A stretch of 64,000 bases of DNA, taken from assembly GCA_047967505.1 (NCBI GenBank), contig CM106540.1, one strand, 5' to 3'. Under the pieces are notes generated by a model, which was not told the origin of the DNA, ran no database searches, and saw only the letters and a list, made by a program, of their open reading frames with translations. Below, in pieces: positions 23,880 through 32,614 of the stretch. Each line of letters begins with the position of its first letter. The first letter of the stretch is position 1. The DNA is from Dipteris shenzhenensis (taxonomy: Eukaryota > Polypodiophyta > Polypodiopsida > Gleicheniales). The translations under genes and the position numbers were made by a program.

Positions 23880-24620
23880 GCAGGGCATTTTTGCCCCACA
23901 TCCTACCGACCTGATAGTTACCCCCATGCTGCATCTATTCGCCATCTGCCTGGGCCTGTTGCAGCCCTGATCTATGGCCCATGGTCTTCTCCTGCCAGGT
24001 GCCAATCAGCTCCAACCTTCTGCCTACTATTTTGCATCTATACCAGCCCTAGATCTTGCCCTAGATCCACCATACCAACCTCATACATGTTGTTGCAGGT
24101 ACCTATCGAACCATGTACTCTTGGGCTGTACCAGCTCTTCCAAGCCATCCAATCTGACTACTATCGGATGTCCACGCAGTCTTGCACAGGCCTCCATGCT
24201 CCAGTCAACATGTTCTAGGCTCCAAATAACCCAGAACTATTCTAAATTGTTCCACCTTGTCATGTGTCTGCTTTGTATAAAATCTCTCCATCACGAGCTC
24301 CACTCTGCCTATTGTTTTGCATCTGGACCAGCCCTAGATCTATCGTATCAGCCTCATACATGTTGCTGCAGACCTCTGTCATGAAGGTGCCTCCAGATAC
24401 ATGCACTCCTAGGGTGTACCAGCTCTTCCAAGGCATCCAATCTCAACCTGACTGCTCCAAGATGTCTACGTAGTCTTGCACAGGCCTCCATGTTCTAGTC
24501 GACATGTTCCAAGCTCCAGATCCTGCCCAAAACTACTGCAAACTATTCCACCATTGTCACACATCTGCTCCATACACAATCTCTCCACTAGGACCTCCAG
24601 TCATGGCCAGGTAAGTCTCT
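23880..24620. repeat. Long repeat, copy 1, with internal duplication
   Basis: From about 23893 ('cacatcctaccgacctgatag') to 24620 the sequence matches 28400-28830 in the same orientation. Shared words include 'cagcccta gatct', 'cctcatacatg', 'gtaccagctcttccaagcca' and 'cagtcttgcacaggcctcca'. Inside copy 1 the block is itself doubled: 24060-24290 is repeated at about 24340-24560. The open frame at 23974-24384 lies entirely in this repeat and carries no known domain. Confidence 0.6.
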
Positions 24621-24621
24621 A

Positions 24622-24868
24622 ATTGTGCTGTCCACATGGCAGCCTATGTGCTACCCATGGGGCAACCCCATGTTACTTTTCTTGATTGCTTGTATGCTGC
24701 CCATATGGTAGCAACGATGTTGCCCATGTGGCAGCCCCCTCTTCTTTGTTTTCCCTGAGTTTGCTACCCACATGGGAGCCAATAAGCTGCTCATGTGGCA
24801 GCCCTAACCTTGAGTCCACCTCCCCCAAGCTCTCCTCATATGGGGGCTTACAGATGGAGAGGTGACAC
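24622..24868. repeat. Dispersed repeat, copy 2 (CACATGG-rich)
   Basis: This is a full version of the repeat described at 22636-22812, including the central 'ttctttgttttccct' stretch and the tail ending 'gggggcttacagatgg'. It lies immediately after the long repeat of 23880-24620. The same pair order is seen at 28400-29079, so both together form a ~1-kb unit duplicated about 4.4 kb apart. Confidence 0.65.
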
Positions 24869-24976
24869 CCTCTCACCGACACATCTCGTCTTGATCCCAA
24901 CTCATCGATGAAGATTCTCAAGCAGCTCCTGTGTCGTAGCCGCCTAGAAGAATGCGGAGTCTATGTCACTTCCTGG

Positions 24977-25681
24977 TTATTCAACCAGTGGCTCCTGCTC
25001 CACCATGTCCGGTCTTGTGCGAGCACACCACCTTGGTACACAGGTCCATCTTTGGTAGCACCAGATTGCACCCCCTCCTTCAAACACATACCCACCTCCA
25101 AGCTTGAGCACCCCAAGCACCGACCAGATGTTCCCCTCATAAAAGGTGAACCACTTGAGGTTATTAAGACACCATGCTATCAGGGTTTGTTTCAACTCGT
25201 CGTTCTGGCAGGGTCTACAACTAAACAACATACTCGAGAAATCAAATCCAAGGAATAAATCCAGATTACTTGGACCATGAGCTCCCACTGAGCATCTTGT
25301 CATGCCCCCTTCTAACTGAAAGTATTCATCTGACTCTGAATCTATAGGTCCTGCCGAAGAATCCTCCTCTATGTTAGCAATACCAGCTAAGCACTTGGAT
25401 AACTCCAAGCTCTCATCACTCTCCTTCACTTTTACAAAAGTTTTTGACTCCTCATCTGATGACATCTCAATATCAGACATCCTTACCAAGACACCAGGGT
25501 CTGCATATCTCTCCTCAACAACATCTCCTGAAGTCACCAAGAAGAGTTCAGCTATGACCACCACATTAGCCATGAGATAAGAGTACAAAGTTGTACACCT
25601 ATCTGAACCTCGACCTCCCTTGAAAGGGTACCGTTCTTCAGACATCAAAGTAGATTCCCCCAAGCTTTGAATCAAGGTCAT
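24977..25681 (-). CDS. 234-codon ORF of unknown function inside a putative non-autonomous LTR element
   Basis: This is the longest uninterrupted frame of its stretch, read on the reverse strand. The N-terminal third starts MTLIQSLGESTLMSEERYPF. The middle is strongly acidic (MSSDEESKTFVKVKESDESL, then EEDSSAGPIDSESDEY). The C-terminal third is Trp/Cys/Gly-rich and resembles nothing I know. It begins 57 bp from a perfect tRNA-Met primer-binding site on the same strand, the position where gag would start in an LTR retrotransposon. No zinc knuckle, protease or RT is seen, so it may be a gag-like or captured ORF of a large-derivative element. Translation is unproven. Confidence 0.4.
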   Translation of the reverse strand: MTLIQSLGESTLMSEERYPFKGGRGSDRCTTLYSYLMANVVVIAELFLVTSGDVVEERYADPGVLVRMSDIEMSSDEESKTFVKVKESDESLELSKCLAGIANIEEDSSAGPIDSESDEYFQLEGGMTRCSVGAHGPSNLDLFLGFDFSSMLFSCRPCQNDELKQTLIAWCLNNLKWFTFYEGNIWSVLGVLKLGGGYVFEGGGAIWCYQRWTCVPRWCARTRPDMVEQEPLVE

Positions 25682-25737
25682 CCTTCAACAAGGTCATTGC
25701 CTTCAAGCTTCATTTCTTGTGAGCTTCCATCATCAGA

Positions 25738-25749
25738 GCTCTGATACCA
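25738..25749 (-). other. Primer-binding site for tRNA-iMet
   Basis: The forward strand reads GCTCTGATACCA, the exact complement of the plant tRNA-iMet primer site TGGTATCAGAGC. The next bases, TGTTAG, would be the reverse-strand LTR terminus (CTAACA). The primer site is therefore directly abutted by a possible 5' LTR to its right, beginning at 25750. This places a reverse-strand LTR retrotransposon here, with the 234-codon ORF as its first internal frame. Confidence 0.65.
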
Positions 25750-26060
25750 TGTTAGTAAAAAGATACGCCTAGGAAATTCACACAAAAGAGGTTGTGTAAG
25801 TGGAATCTAAAACTTCTTTACTTTGTGTATTTAATATACATGTGTAGTGAGTGAATGAGCAGATGCACAGGGGAGATATAGAACCAACAAGCTTTATATT
25901 TTCGTCCAAAGATGATGCAATACCAAAATGGACGTCTTCAATGTGCCACCCTCTACCAGCAAAATGCTTAGCTAGACATGCCTCGTGAATATAGAAAATA
26001 GTGTTGTCCTCCTACATCCGTGGCACTCTCCAAAAACTCAGCCTGTGTGGAGGCAGTCAA
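25750..26060 (-). repeat. Putative 5' LTR of the element at 24977-25749
   Basis: It starts TGTTAGTAAAAAGATACGCC on the forward strand directly after the primer site, consistent with an LTR ending ...CTAACA in reverse orientation. The outer end is not located: the inverted-repeat element begins at 26065 and may interrupt it. No second LTR copy was found to the left by eye. Confidence 0.35.
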
Positions 26061-26871
26061 TAGAGCGAGCGAGAAAAAGCGAGCAAGCCCAAAAAAGCGA
26101 GCGACAATTAGTTGAAGTGATTGGAAAATCAAGCAAGCAAAGAAAGAATCTAAGTTTTTTATAAAATAATTGCTTGAAGTATAAAGTATTCAAAAGAGTG
26201 GTTATGTGTCACATTTCTTGAAATTGAGTAGTCTAAAGTTAAGGACTATTGTAACATGACCCCATTTGGGTTTGCCAATTATCCTGGGGGGTCACTCATA
26301 AACATGTAACATATCACTTTGGTGCATTGAGGGGTATTTTTTAGTGGGGGGACTTACATGTTTGTGTGCATGAGGGGATTTATAAAATAGCAACTTAATG
26401 TAATTTATGTATGTAGATATTTTAAAATGTAAACACATACATGGGTTCAACCATTTACATGACAAAATGTAAATTGCAAGAATAGGGGTAATTTTTAATA
26501 CATGCTTGCTTGCACATGCTTTATGGGTTTATGAAGAGTGATCCCCAGAGTGCAATTTAAAGGTAGAGGATGTTAAATTTTGGTTTTTTTTTTGCCAAAA
26601 TAGACAGTGTCGTCTCGCTCCCCATTATGGGAAACCTTGCTTTAAACTTGGAGCAAAAAATTGGACAGAATCTCACAAAATTCATATTCTGATGCACACA
26701 ATTTTTTTAGATGGTGCAAAAAGGCATGATATTGATTTAAATCATGCCTTGTCATTTGATTTGATATGTAACATTATGCCATTTATATTTGACAATAAAA
26801 AGATGTAGGGATGTTAAAAACTCATCTTTTGGGCCAAAAGAATCATATGTTGACATCTTGCAAAAATACAG

Positions 26872-26959
26872 GGATGTGAAAATGCCCTCTTTTGGGCCAA
26901 AATAGGGAGCGCGTTAACACGCTCCCTATTTTGGCCCAAAAGAGGGCATTTTCACATCC
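26872..26959. repeat. 88-bp near-perfect palindrome
   Basis: Two 44-bp arms meet at GTTAAC (26913-26918) with a single mismatch (26912 against 26919). The arms contain GGATGTGAAAATGCCCTC and TTTTGGGCCAAAATAGGGAG. Flanking sequence extends the pairing imperfectly to 26674 on the left and 27093 on the right. The left arm is longer because a ~64-bp segment with a variant TTTTGGGCCAAAAG block has been inserted or duplicated at about 26808-26871. A transcript would fold into a long hairpin. Confidence 0.85.
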
Positions 26960-27119
26960 TTGTATCTTTTGATTTACAAGTCCAAACAGGGTCATGTTAC
27001 ATATCAAATGAAATGGCAAGGCGTACTTTAGATGATTATCATGTCTTTGTGCGCCATCTAGTAAAATTTAATGCACCAAAATATGAATTTGTGGTTAATT
27101 TGTTGCATTGGTTAGATTA

Positions 27120-27488
27120 GTGGGAGCTAAGAATAAATCATTAGGGAAGGATATGTTTCCAGTAACAAAGAAACATGGGTTTCATTCCAAGAGTGAACAA
27201 AGTTAAAAAAGCTAAGCATTTACATATGCATGGAATCTAGACTAATCCATGCAAGGAGTCCTTGGAAACACCCCACCTATGTGGAAGGTTGCATTGATGA
27301 TCTCAATTACTCTAGTGGAAAGAGAGAACTTGATTGCAGTTACTGTAGGGTTTGTCTTCAATACAAACAATGAATTGGAAATTGAACATACAAACTATCT
27401 CATGGATGATGTGAAATTAGCGTTAGTGGCTCAGAAAGTTATATGCATATTTAACCTTCTAGCATTGAGGAAACATATGGACTTTTGA
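27120..27488 (+). pseudogene. Coding-like fragment inside the inverted-repeat element
   Basis: One frame reads VGAKNKSLGKDMFPVTKKHG at about 27119-27180, then stops near 27205-27240. It is open from 27249 to 27488 (GNTPPMWKVALMISITLVER, then VGFVFNTNNELEIEH and a stop). Residue composition is protein-like rather than repeat-like, but no family is recognised. It lies between the central hairpin and the right terminal repeat, so it could be a fragment of host or transposon coding sequence carried by the element. Confidence 0.3.
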
Positions 27489-28399
27489 ATAAGTTATTAT
27501 TTTTTGCTACTGAAATGGGGGATTTATAAATCTTTTATTGTTTTTTATTGCTCGCTTTTTTTGGCTCGCTCACTTTTTATCACTCGCCTTTTGGTAATCC
27601 TCACCTGTGTGCTCCCTTATGAGCTTTGGTGGGCCTCGTTGTTGTGCCCTACAAACACACCTTTAAGCTATCCCTTCAAAAAGCATAGGTAAGGCAGTGT
27701 CTGACCTTTAATCTTGACCTCCTTGCTGCCCTGACATGCAGCAAATGGTGAGGCCCAAGCTTCTCCTGATGATCCCTGATCCTTACTGCCCTGAATGTTG
27801 GCCTAGGATCCAATCACCCTCTGAGCTATGTCTGCAGCACCCAAACTGCCTGAAGTATGGCCCCACTCATGCTGTCCTGCAACTTCAATCTGTTCCTGAG
27901 GTGATCTCTTGTGAGCACTCTCTCTGCTGCCCAAAAGCTGCTCCAGTATGTTCATTTATTAGGATATGTACCGGCCACCTTGCTGCCCTTAAAAGATAAC
28001 AAAAATGACACCCTTGTGAGCTCTTTGTTATCCAACTCCCTTACTGCACCTGCTGTGCTCTTGAAGAGACTTCGAGGCAGGTAGCATCAACTCCAATCTA
28101 CTTTGGATTCCTTGGTGCTTCTCCTGCTGCTATGGGCTAGGGCCTAAGCCCCAATCTAAATGAGTATTGAGCCCAAGGGGCTCTCTCTTTATGGGGCAGG
28201 ATGCCCCTCTTGCTGGCTGACCCATTGGGTTGGTTGGCCGAAGCCCTACTGGCCGACCCAGTAGGCCTACTTGGCTAACCTTGTTGGTCTGTCCAGCACA
28301 CCAATAGGCAGCCTTTTTGCTACCCCTTTTTGGCTCGCATGGCCATGTGGAATTGTGCCACTAGCCCAAGCTTTCTCAACTCCTTGCCCCGACCTATAG

Positions 28400-28830
28400 G
28401 GCATCTCTTCCCCAGATCCTGCCAACCTAACAGTTGCCCCATGCTGCATCTGTTCACCATTTGCTTGGGCCCGTTTCAACCCTGATCTCTGGCACTTGGT
28501 CTGCTCCTACCAGGCACCTATTAGCTCCAGCCTTCTCTAGCCCTAGATCTGTCATACCAACCTCATACATGCTATTGCAGACACCTGTCATGAAGGCGCC
28601 TACAGATCGATGCACTCTTGGCCTATACCATCTCTTCCAAGCCATCCAATCTCGACCCGACTGCTCTAGGATGTCCACGCAATCTTGCACAGGCCTCCAT
28701 GCTCTAGTCGACATCTTCTAGGCTCTAGATCTTACCCAACACTGCTGCAAACTATTCCACCTTGTCACATGTCTGCTCCATACAAAATCTCTGCACCAAG
28801 AGCTCCACTCATGGCCGGGTAATTCTCTGG
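28400..28830. repeat. Long repeat, copy 2
   Basis: This matches 23893-24620 in the same orientation, including 'cagttgcccc(c)atgctgcatct', 'cctcatacatg', 'cttccaagccatccaatct' and 'caatcttgcacaggcctcca'. It is shorter than copy 1 because only one internal block is present. The antisense open frame at 28454-28714 is a product of the repeat. Just upstream (28195-28300) is a short run of 'ggcc gaccca-tagg-ttggctgacc' words forming local inverted and direct repeats. Confidence 0.6.
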
Positions 28831-29079
28831 TTGAGCTGCCCACATGGCAGCCTATGTGCTGCCATCTTGTGTTCCTTTTCCTGATTGGTTATATGCTACC
28901 CACATGGCAGCCTAGATGATGCCCATATGGAAGCCCCCTGTTCTTTGTTTTCCCTCTTGAGTTTGCCACCCACATGGTAGCCAATAAGCTGCCCATGTGG
29001 CAAATGGTGGCATCCCTAATCCTAAGTCCCCCCCCCCCACCCATGCTCTCCTCAAATGGGGGCTTACAAATGGGGAGAT
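28826..29079. repeat. Dispersed repeat, copy 3, cut by the copia insertion
   Basis: This is the same series and tail as copies 1 and 2, ending 'gggggcttacaaatgggga' and then GAGAT, the target duplication of the copia element. The sequence resumes after the element at 34998 with GAGATGAC, paralleling copy 2 (GGAGAGGTGAC at 24857-24867). The copia element therefore jumped into an existing repeat. Confidence 0.7.
29075..29079. other. Target-site duplication (left), GAGAT
   Basis: GAGAT precedes the left LTR and is repeated at 34998-35002 after the right LTR. Five base pairs is the length made by copia-type integrases. Confidence 0.9.
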
Positions 29080-29260
29080 TGAGAGTGCTCTCAACGGAAG
29101 CAAGAATGGAAGAAGGAGAGAGAGCGAGAGAGAGAGACAGAGAGCCACACAAGTTTTGGTGGGTGCAGAACCACCCTAATCTTCTTTTTCATTCATTCAT
29201 ATATGTGTTTGAGTATTGTACATAACTGGGGTTAAGGCACAGTGACCTTTAACCCCCACA
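29080..29260 (-). repeat. Copia 3' LTR (181 bp)
   Basis: Read on the forward strand it begins TGAGAGTGCTCTCAACGG and ends TTAACCCCCACA; on the element's own strand it begins TGTGGGGG and ends CTCTCA. It is identical to the right LTR except C/T at 29199 against T at 34936. A (GA)n-rich stretch and the self-complementary GAGAGTGCTCTC lie at the element-3' end. It is short for a copia LTR but within the known range. Confidence 0.95.
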
Positions 29261-29272
29261 ACCTCCCACTTA
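29261..29272 (-). other. Polypurine tract of the copia element
   Basis: On the element strand the purine-rich TAAGTGGGAGGT immediately precedes TGTGGGGG, the start of the 3' LTR. This is the expected place and composition of the plus-strand primer for reverse transcription. Confidence 0.7.
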
Positions 29273-29313
29273 AAGGACAATGTGCCTTTAAGGGAGAACA
29301 ACCAGTGATCATA

Positions 29314-31995
29314 CTATCCAATGCCCATCAATACACGACAATACTCAAACCGCTGACTAGGTAGACTCTTCGTCAACATATCTGCAGGGTTATCATCTGT
29401 ATGAACCTTGACAAGCTCTATGCGCTTGTCCTCAAGTACCTCCCTGATGTGGTACCTGACCTCAATGTGTTTGGTCTTTGCATGAAAGACCGGATTCCGT
29501 GCTAGCTGAATAGCACTCATGGAATCACTATGCAATGTCGGTACACCTGTATGAATCCCCAAATCTCCCACTAGCCGATCAAGCCATATAGCCTCCTTGC
29601 AACCCTCTGTGGCTGCAACATACTCAGCCTCTGTGGTAGACAAAGCAACGCACTTCTGTGCGCGAGACATCCACGACACTGCACCACCTGCAAAGGTGAA
29701 CACATAACCAGAAGTGGATCTCCTACTATCCACATGCCCTGCATAGTTTGAATCTGTGTACCCAAGTACACGCATGTCTCCTTTACCAAAGCAAATGCAC
29801 ATCTCCTTGGTACCCTTCATGTACCTCATGATGCACTTAACTGCCTCCCAATGCCTCTTTCCTGGATTAGCCATATACCGGCTAACAACTCCCACTGCAA
29901 ATGCAATGTCTGGTCTAGTAGCTATCATAGCATACATAAGACTCCCAACTGCTGATGCATAAGGAACCTTGGCCATCATGGCCCTCTCCTCATCTGATTT
30001 GGGACTATCTGTATGACTCAGTTTCACATATGGAGGCAATGGAGTACTCACTGCCTTCCCCCCCTCCATATTGAAACGCTGTAATACTTTTGTAACATAC
30101 TCTTTTTGTGAAAGCCAAAGGAGTTTCCTACTCCGATCACGCGTGATGCGCATACCAAGAATATGACATGCAAATCCCAAATCCTTCATATCAAAGGCCT
30201 CATGCAACTTGGCCTTTAATGCATCTAGCTCATAAGTATTCTTGCTAGCCAATAGCATATCATCCACATATAGTGCCAGGATTATCAGGCTACTATCCTT
30301 AGCCCTTTTAGTGTAGAGGCAGTGATCAATTTCACTCCTTCTAAAACCCTGGGACCGAATGAAAGCATCAAACTTCTGATACCATTCTCTAGGCGCTTGC
30401 TTAAGACCATAGAGACTCTTTTTCAGCTTGCAAACTAAATGCTCTTTGCCCTTTTCTTCAAAGCCTTCCGGCTGCACCATGTAAATTTCCTCATGCAAAT
30501 CCCCATGCAAGAAAGCTGTCTTGACATCCATTTGCATAAGCTCCATATCCTCTGATGCCACTAGTCCAAGCATGCATCTAAGTGTGGTCATCTTCACAAC
30601 CGGAGAGAATATCTCATCAAAGTCCACACCCTTCTCTTGTTTGAACCCTTTAGCAACCAAACGGGCCTTGTACCTAGGCACATCATCACCTGTGACCTTC
30701 ATTTTGTACACCCATTTACATGGCAATGCTTTCTTTCCATGTGGCAAAGAAACCAAGTCCCAAGTCTTATTCTTCATAAGTGAACTCATCTCTGATTGCA
30801 TAGCATACTCCCACTTGCGTTGATCCTCACGCATCATAGCCTCTCTGTAGCAAGAAGGCTCCCCGCAATCAGTAAGCATCACATAGTCTACCCCTAGAAC
30901 AAACCTATCAGGTGGTCTAGACACTCTAGATGATCTTCTCAAGGGCATTTCAGCTTGCTGTCCCACTTGCATATCAGCCACATTTGGCTCATCATTTCCA
31001 CCAATAGATGATCCATCATCTACCCTTGATTGTATACCTGTGGGAGTACTTGGTTGTACCATTTCTTGCACATTTGGTGCATGGACAGCTTGCTGTCTAT
31101 CAACATATGCAGGTGGATTCACATCCTGGAAAGTGATTCTCCTCATTTCCACATCCCTCATGGGTGCCTTATGCATCTTCTTCTCATTGAAGACCACATC
31201 ATGGCTGCGTATGATCTTCTTTCCTTCTGGATCCCAGAGACGATAGCCCATCTCTCCACTTTCACCATAACCTAGAAAGATGCATTTCCTAGACTTAGGA
31301 TCTAGCTTCTTTCGAAGCTCTTTTGGCACATGTGCATATGCCTCACACCCAAATATACGCAAATGAGAATAAGAGGGCTTCTTTCCACTCCATGCCTCTT
31401 CAGGAATACCACCATCCAAACTCTTACTAGGTGATCTATTGATCACATGCACTGCAGTCTTCATTGCCTCAGCCCAAAAACCACCAGAAAGACTTGCATT
31501 GGAAAGCATGCATTGCAACCTTTCTTGAATGGTACGGTTCATCTTTTCTGCAACTGGATTTTGCTCTGGAGTACGAGGGGATGTGAGCTCCCTCTTAATC
31601 CCACGTGTATCACAGAAATGCTGAAAGTCATGAGAGAGATACTCTCCACCATTATCAGTCCGTAGGCATTTAAGCATTCTACCTGACTGATTCTCAACCA
31701 AGGCCAGCCATTTCTGAAATACCTGGAACACATCACTCTTCCGAGCTATAGCATAAGCCCACACTTTCCTAGTTGCATCATCAATGAATGTCACATAGTA
31801 TTCAGCCCCACCTAATGACCGTGTAGGCATGGGACCACATACGTCTGAATGCACCAAATCAAGCTTTTCAAACTCTTTCTTTCCCCTTCTTTTATGGGCT
31901 GATTTAATCTGCTTCCCATAGAGACAATGCTCACAAAATTCAAAATCAGAGAAACTCAAATGCGGTACATAACCCAAACGGCATAAGAGTTTCAT
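29314..31995 (-). CDS. Copia pol: integrase, reverse transcriptase, RNase H (893 codons open)
   Basis: A long open frame carries most of pol. In order come CEHCLYGKQ (end of gag-pre-integrase), the integrase core (LVHSDVCGPMP, VTFIDDATRKVW, LRTDNGGEY, TPEQNPVAEKMNRT; a D-D-E set) and a linker. RT follows (KWVYKMK, YKARLVAKGF, MDVKTAFLHGDL, SLYGLKQAPREWYQKF, and YVDDMLLASK with the catalytic Asp pair). RNase H is last (STTEAEYVAATEGCKEAIWL, LHSDSMSAIQLARNPVFHAK, KHIEVRYH.IRE), ending RFEYCRVLMGIG 53 bp before the LTR. The frame is joined upstream to protease across a TAG at 31996-31998. It reverse-transcribes and integrates the element DNA. All visible catalytic residues are present. Confidence 0.92.
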   Translation of the reverse strand: MKLLCRLGYVPHLSFSDFEFCEHCLYGKQIKSAHKRRGKKEFEKLDLVHSDVCGPMPTRSLGGAEYYVTFIDDATRKVWAYAIARKSDVFQVFQKWLALVENQSGRMLKCLRTDNGGEYLSHDFQHFCDTRGIKRELTSPRTPEQNPVAEKMNRTIQERLQCMLSNASLSGGFWAEAMKTAVHVINRSPSKSLDGGIPEEAWSGKKPSYSHLRIFGCEAYAHVPKELRKKLDPKSRKCIFLGYGESGEMGYRLWDPEGKKIIRSHDVVFNEKKMHKAPMRDVEMRRITFQDVNPPAYVDRQQAVHAPNVQEMVQPSTPTGIQSRVDDGSSIGGNDEPNVADMQVGQQAEMPLRRSSRVSRPPDRFVLGVDYVMLTDCGEPSCYREAMMREDQRKWEYAMQSEMSSLMKNKTWDLVSLPHGKKALPCKWVYKMKVTGDDVPRYKARLVAKGFKQEKGVDFDEIFSPVVKMTTLRCMLGLVASEDMELMQMDVKTAFLHGDLHEEIYMVQPEGFEEKGKEHLVCKLKKSLYGLKQAPREWYQKFDAFIRSQGFRRSEIDHCLYTKRAKDSSLIILALYVDDMLLASKNTYELDALKAKLHEAFDMKDLGFACHILGMRITRDRSRKLLWLSQKEYVTKVLQRFNMEGGKAVSTPLPPYVKLSHTDSPKSDEERAMMAKVPYASAVGSLMYAMIATRPDIAFAVGVVSRYMANPGKRHWEAVKCIMRYMKGTKEMCICFGKGDMRVLGYTDSNYAGHVDSRRSTSGYVFTFAGGAVSWMSRAQKCVALSTTEAEYVAATEGCKEAIWLDRLVGDLGIHTGVPTLHSDSMSAIQLARNPVFHAKTKHIEVRYHIREVLEDKRIELVKVHTDDNPADMLTKSLPSQRFEYCRVLMGIG

Positions 31996-32600
31996 TCCAT
32001 TCTAGCTCATGTGCCCCAACCTGCAATGCCACAAAGAAGTGCTTGGCTGCTCGGTTATTGCAACAACATGATCAAATACCCCTGATACATGTAAGGGATA
32101 CAAAGTCCCACACTTGGCACCCCTGGCCAAAAGCATAGAGCCCTTTTGAATTTTCCAACTTTGAAAGCCAAAAGTGGTGTGAAAACCAGCATCATCTAGC
32201 TGACCCACTGAAATAAGACTCTTGGTCAGCTTAGGCACATGTCTCACATGTTTCAAAACAAATGCAGACCCATTTGCAAAAGAAAACTTTATGTCACCTG
32301 CTCCCACTATGTCACATGCATAGTCATTTCCAAGATGCACACAACCTGTCTTTCCACTGTCATAAGTGGAGAACCATTCCCTATGGGGAGTAACATGGAA
32401 TGAAGCACCAGAATCCAAAATCCAATCCTGGGAATATGCATCATCTGAAGTGGTAAGCAACTCTGCAGATAGAGTAGACATGAAGAGAACATCATTGTCA
32501 CTATCATGTGTGACTGCATTGATCTCCTCGATCTTCACTTTTCCTTTGTCCTCCCTTGGACTCTCTTCCTTTTGATTTGCACCCCAATTTGCATTTTTTT
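31996..32600 (-). pseudogene. Copia protease and gag-pre-integrase segment, ending at a TAG
   Basis: The same frame as pol reads from about 32600 through VKIEEINAVTHDSDNDV to DWILDSGASFHVTPHREWF (aspartic protease active site DSGAS). It continues KSLISVGQLDDAGFHTTFGF and LWHCRLGHMS. The next codon is TAG (31996-31998), where the truncated copy at 20410 has CAA for Gln. Translation would stop between protease and integrase unless the stop is read through. The segment is not in frame with gag: nine A's at 32594-32602 (element strand) put it one base out, and eight would join the frames. One or more mutations are likelier than programmed recoding. Confidence 0.8.
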
Positions 32601-32614
32601 TTCTTATCCTTTTG

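Larger units (their letters stand above)
26065..27587. mobile_element. 1.5-kb nested inverted-repeat (foldback/MITE-like) element
   Basis: The ends are inverted repeats of 38 bp: 26065-26102 starts GCGAGCGAGAAAAAGCGAGC, and 27550-27587 read in reverse starts GCGAGTGATAAAAAGTGAGC; 33 of 38 positions match. Inside lies a second, longer imperfect inverted repeat (26674-26915 against 26916-27093), centred on a nearly perfect 88-bp palindrome. No transposase or obvious target-site duplication is visible. The structure suggests a foldback-type or Mutator-like non-autonomous DNA element. Part of the right half (27120-27488) carries an open frame of possible captured origin. Confidence 0.55.

Noticed and set aside
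23974-24384. 136-codon forward frame
   Set aside because: It lies in a repeat that is duplicated at 28400-28830, where the frame is not kept.
29571-31736. Several short frames inside the copia pol region
   Set aside because: They are off-frame shadows of the 893-codon pol frame.
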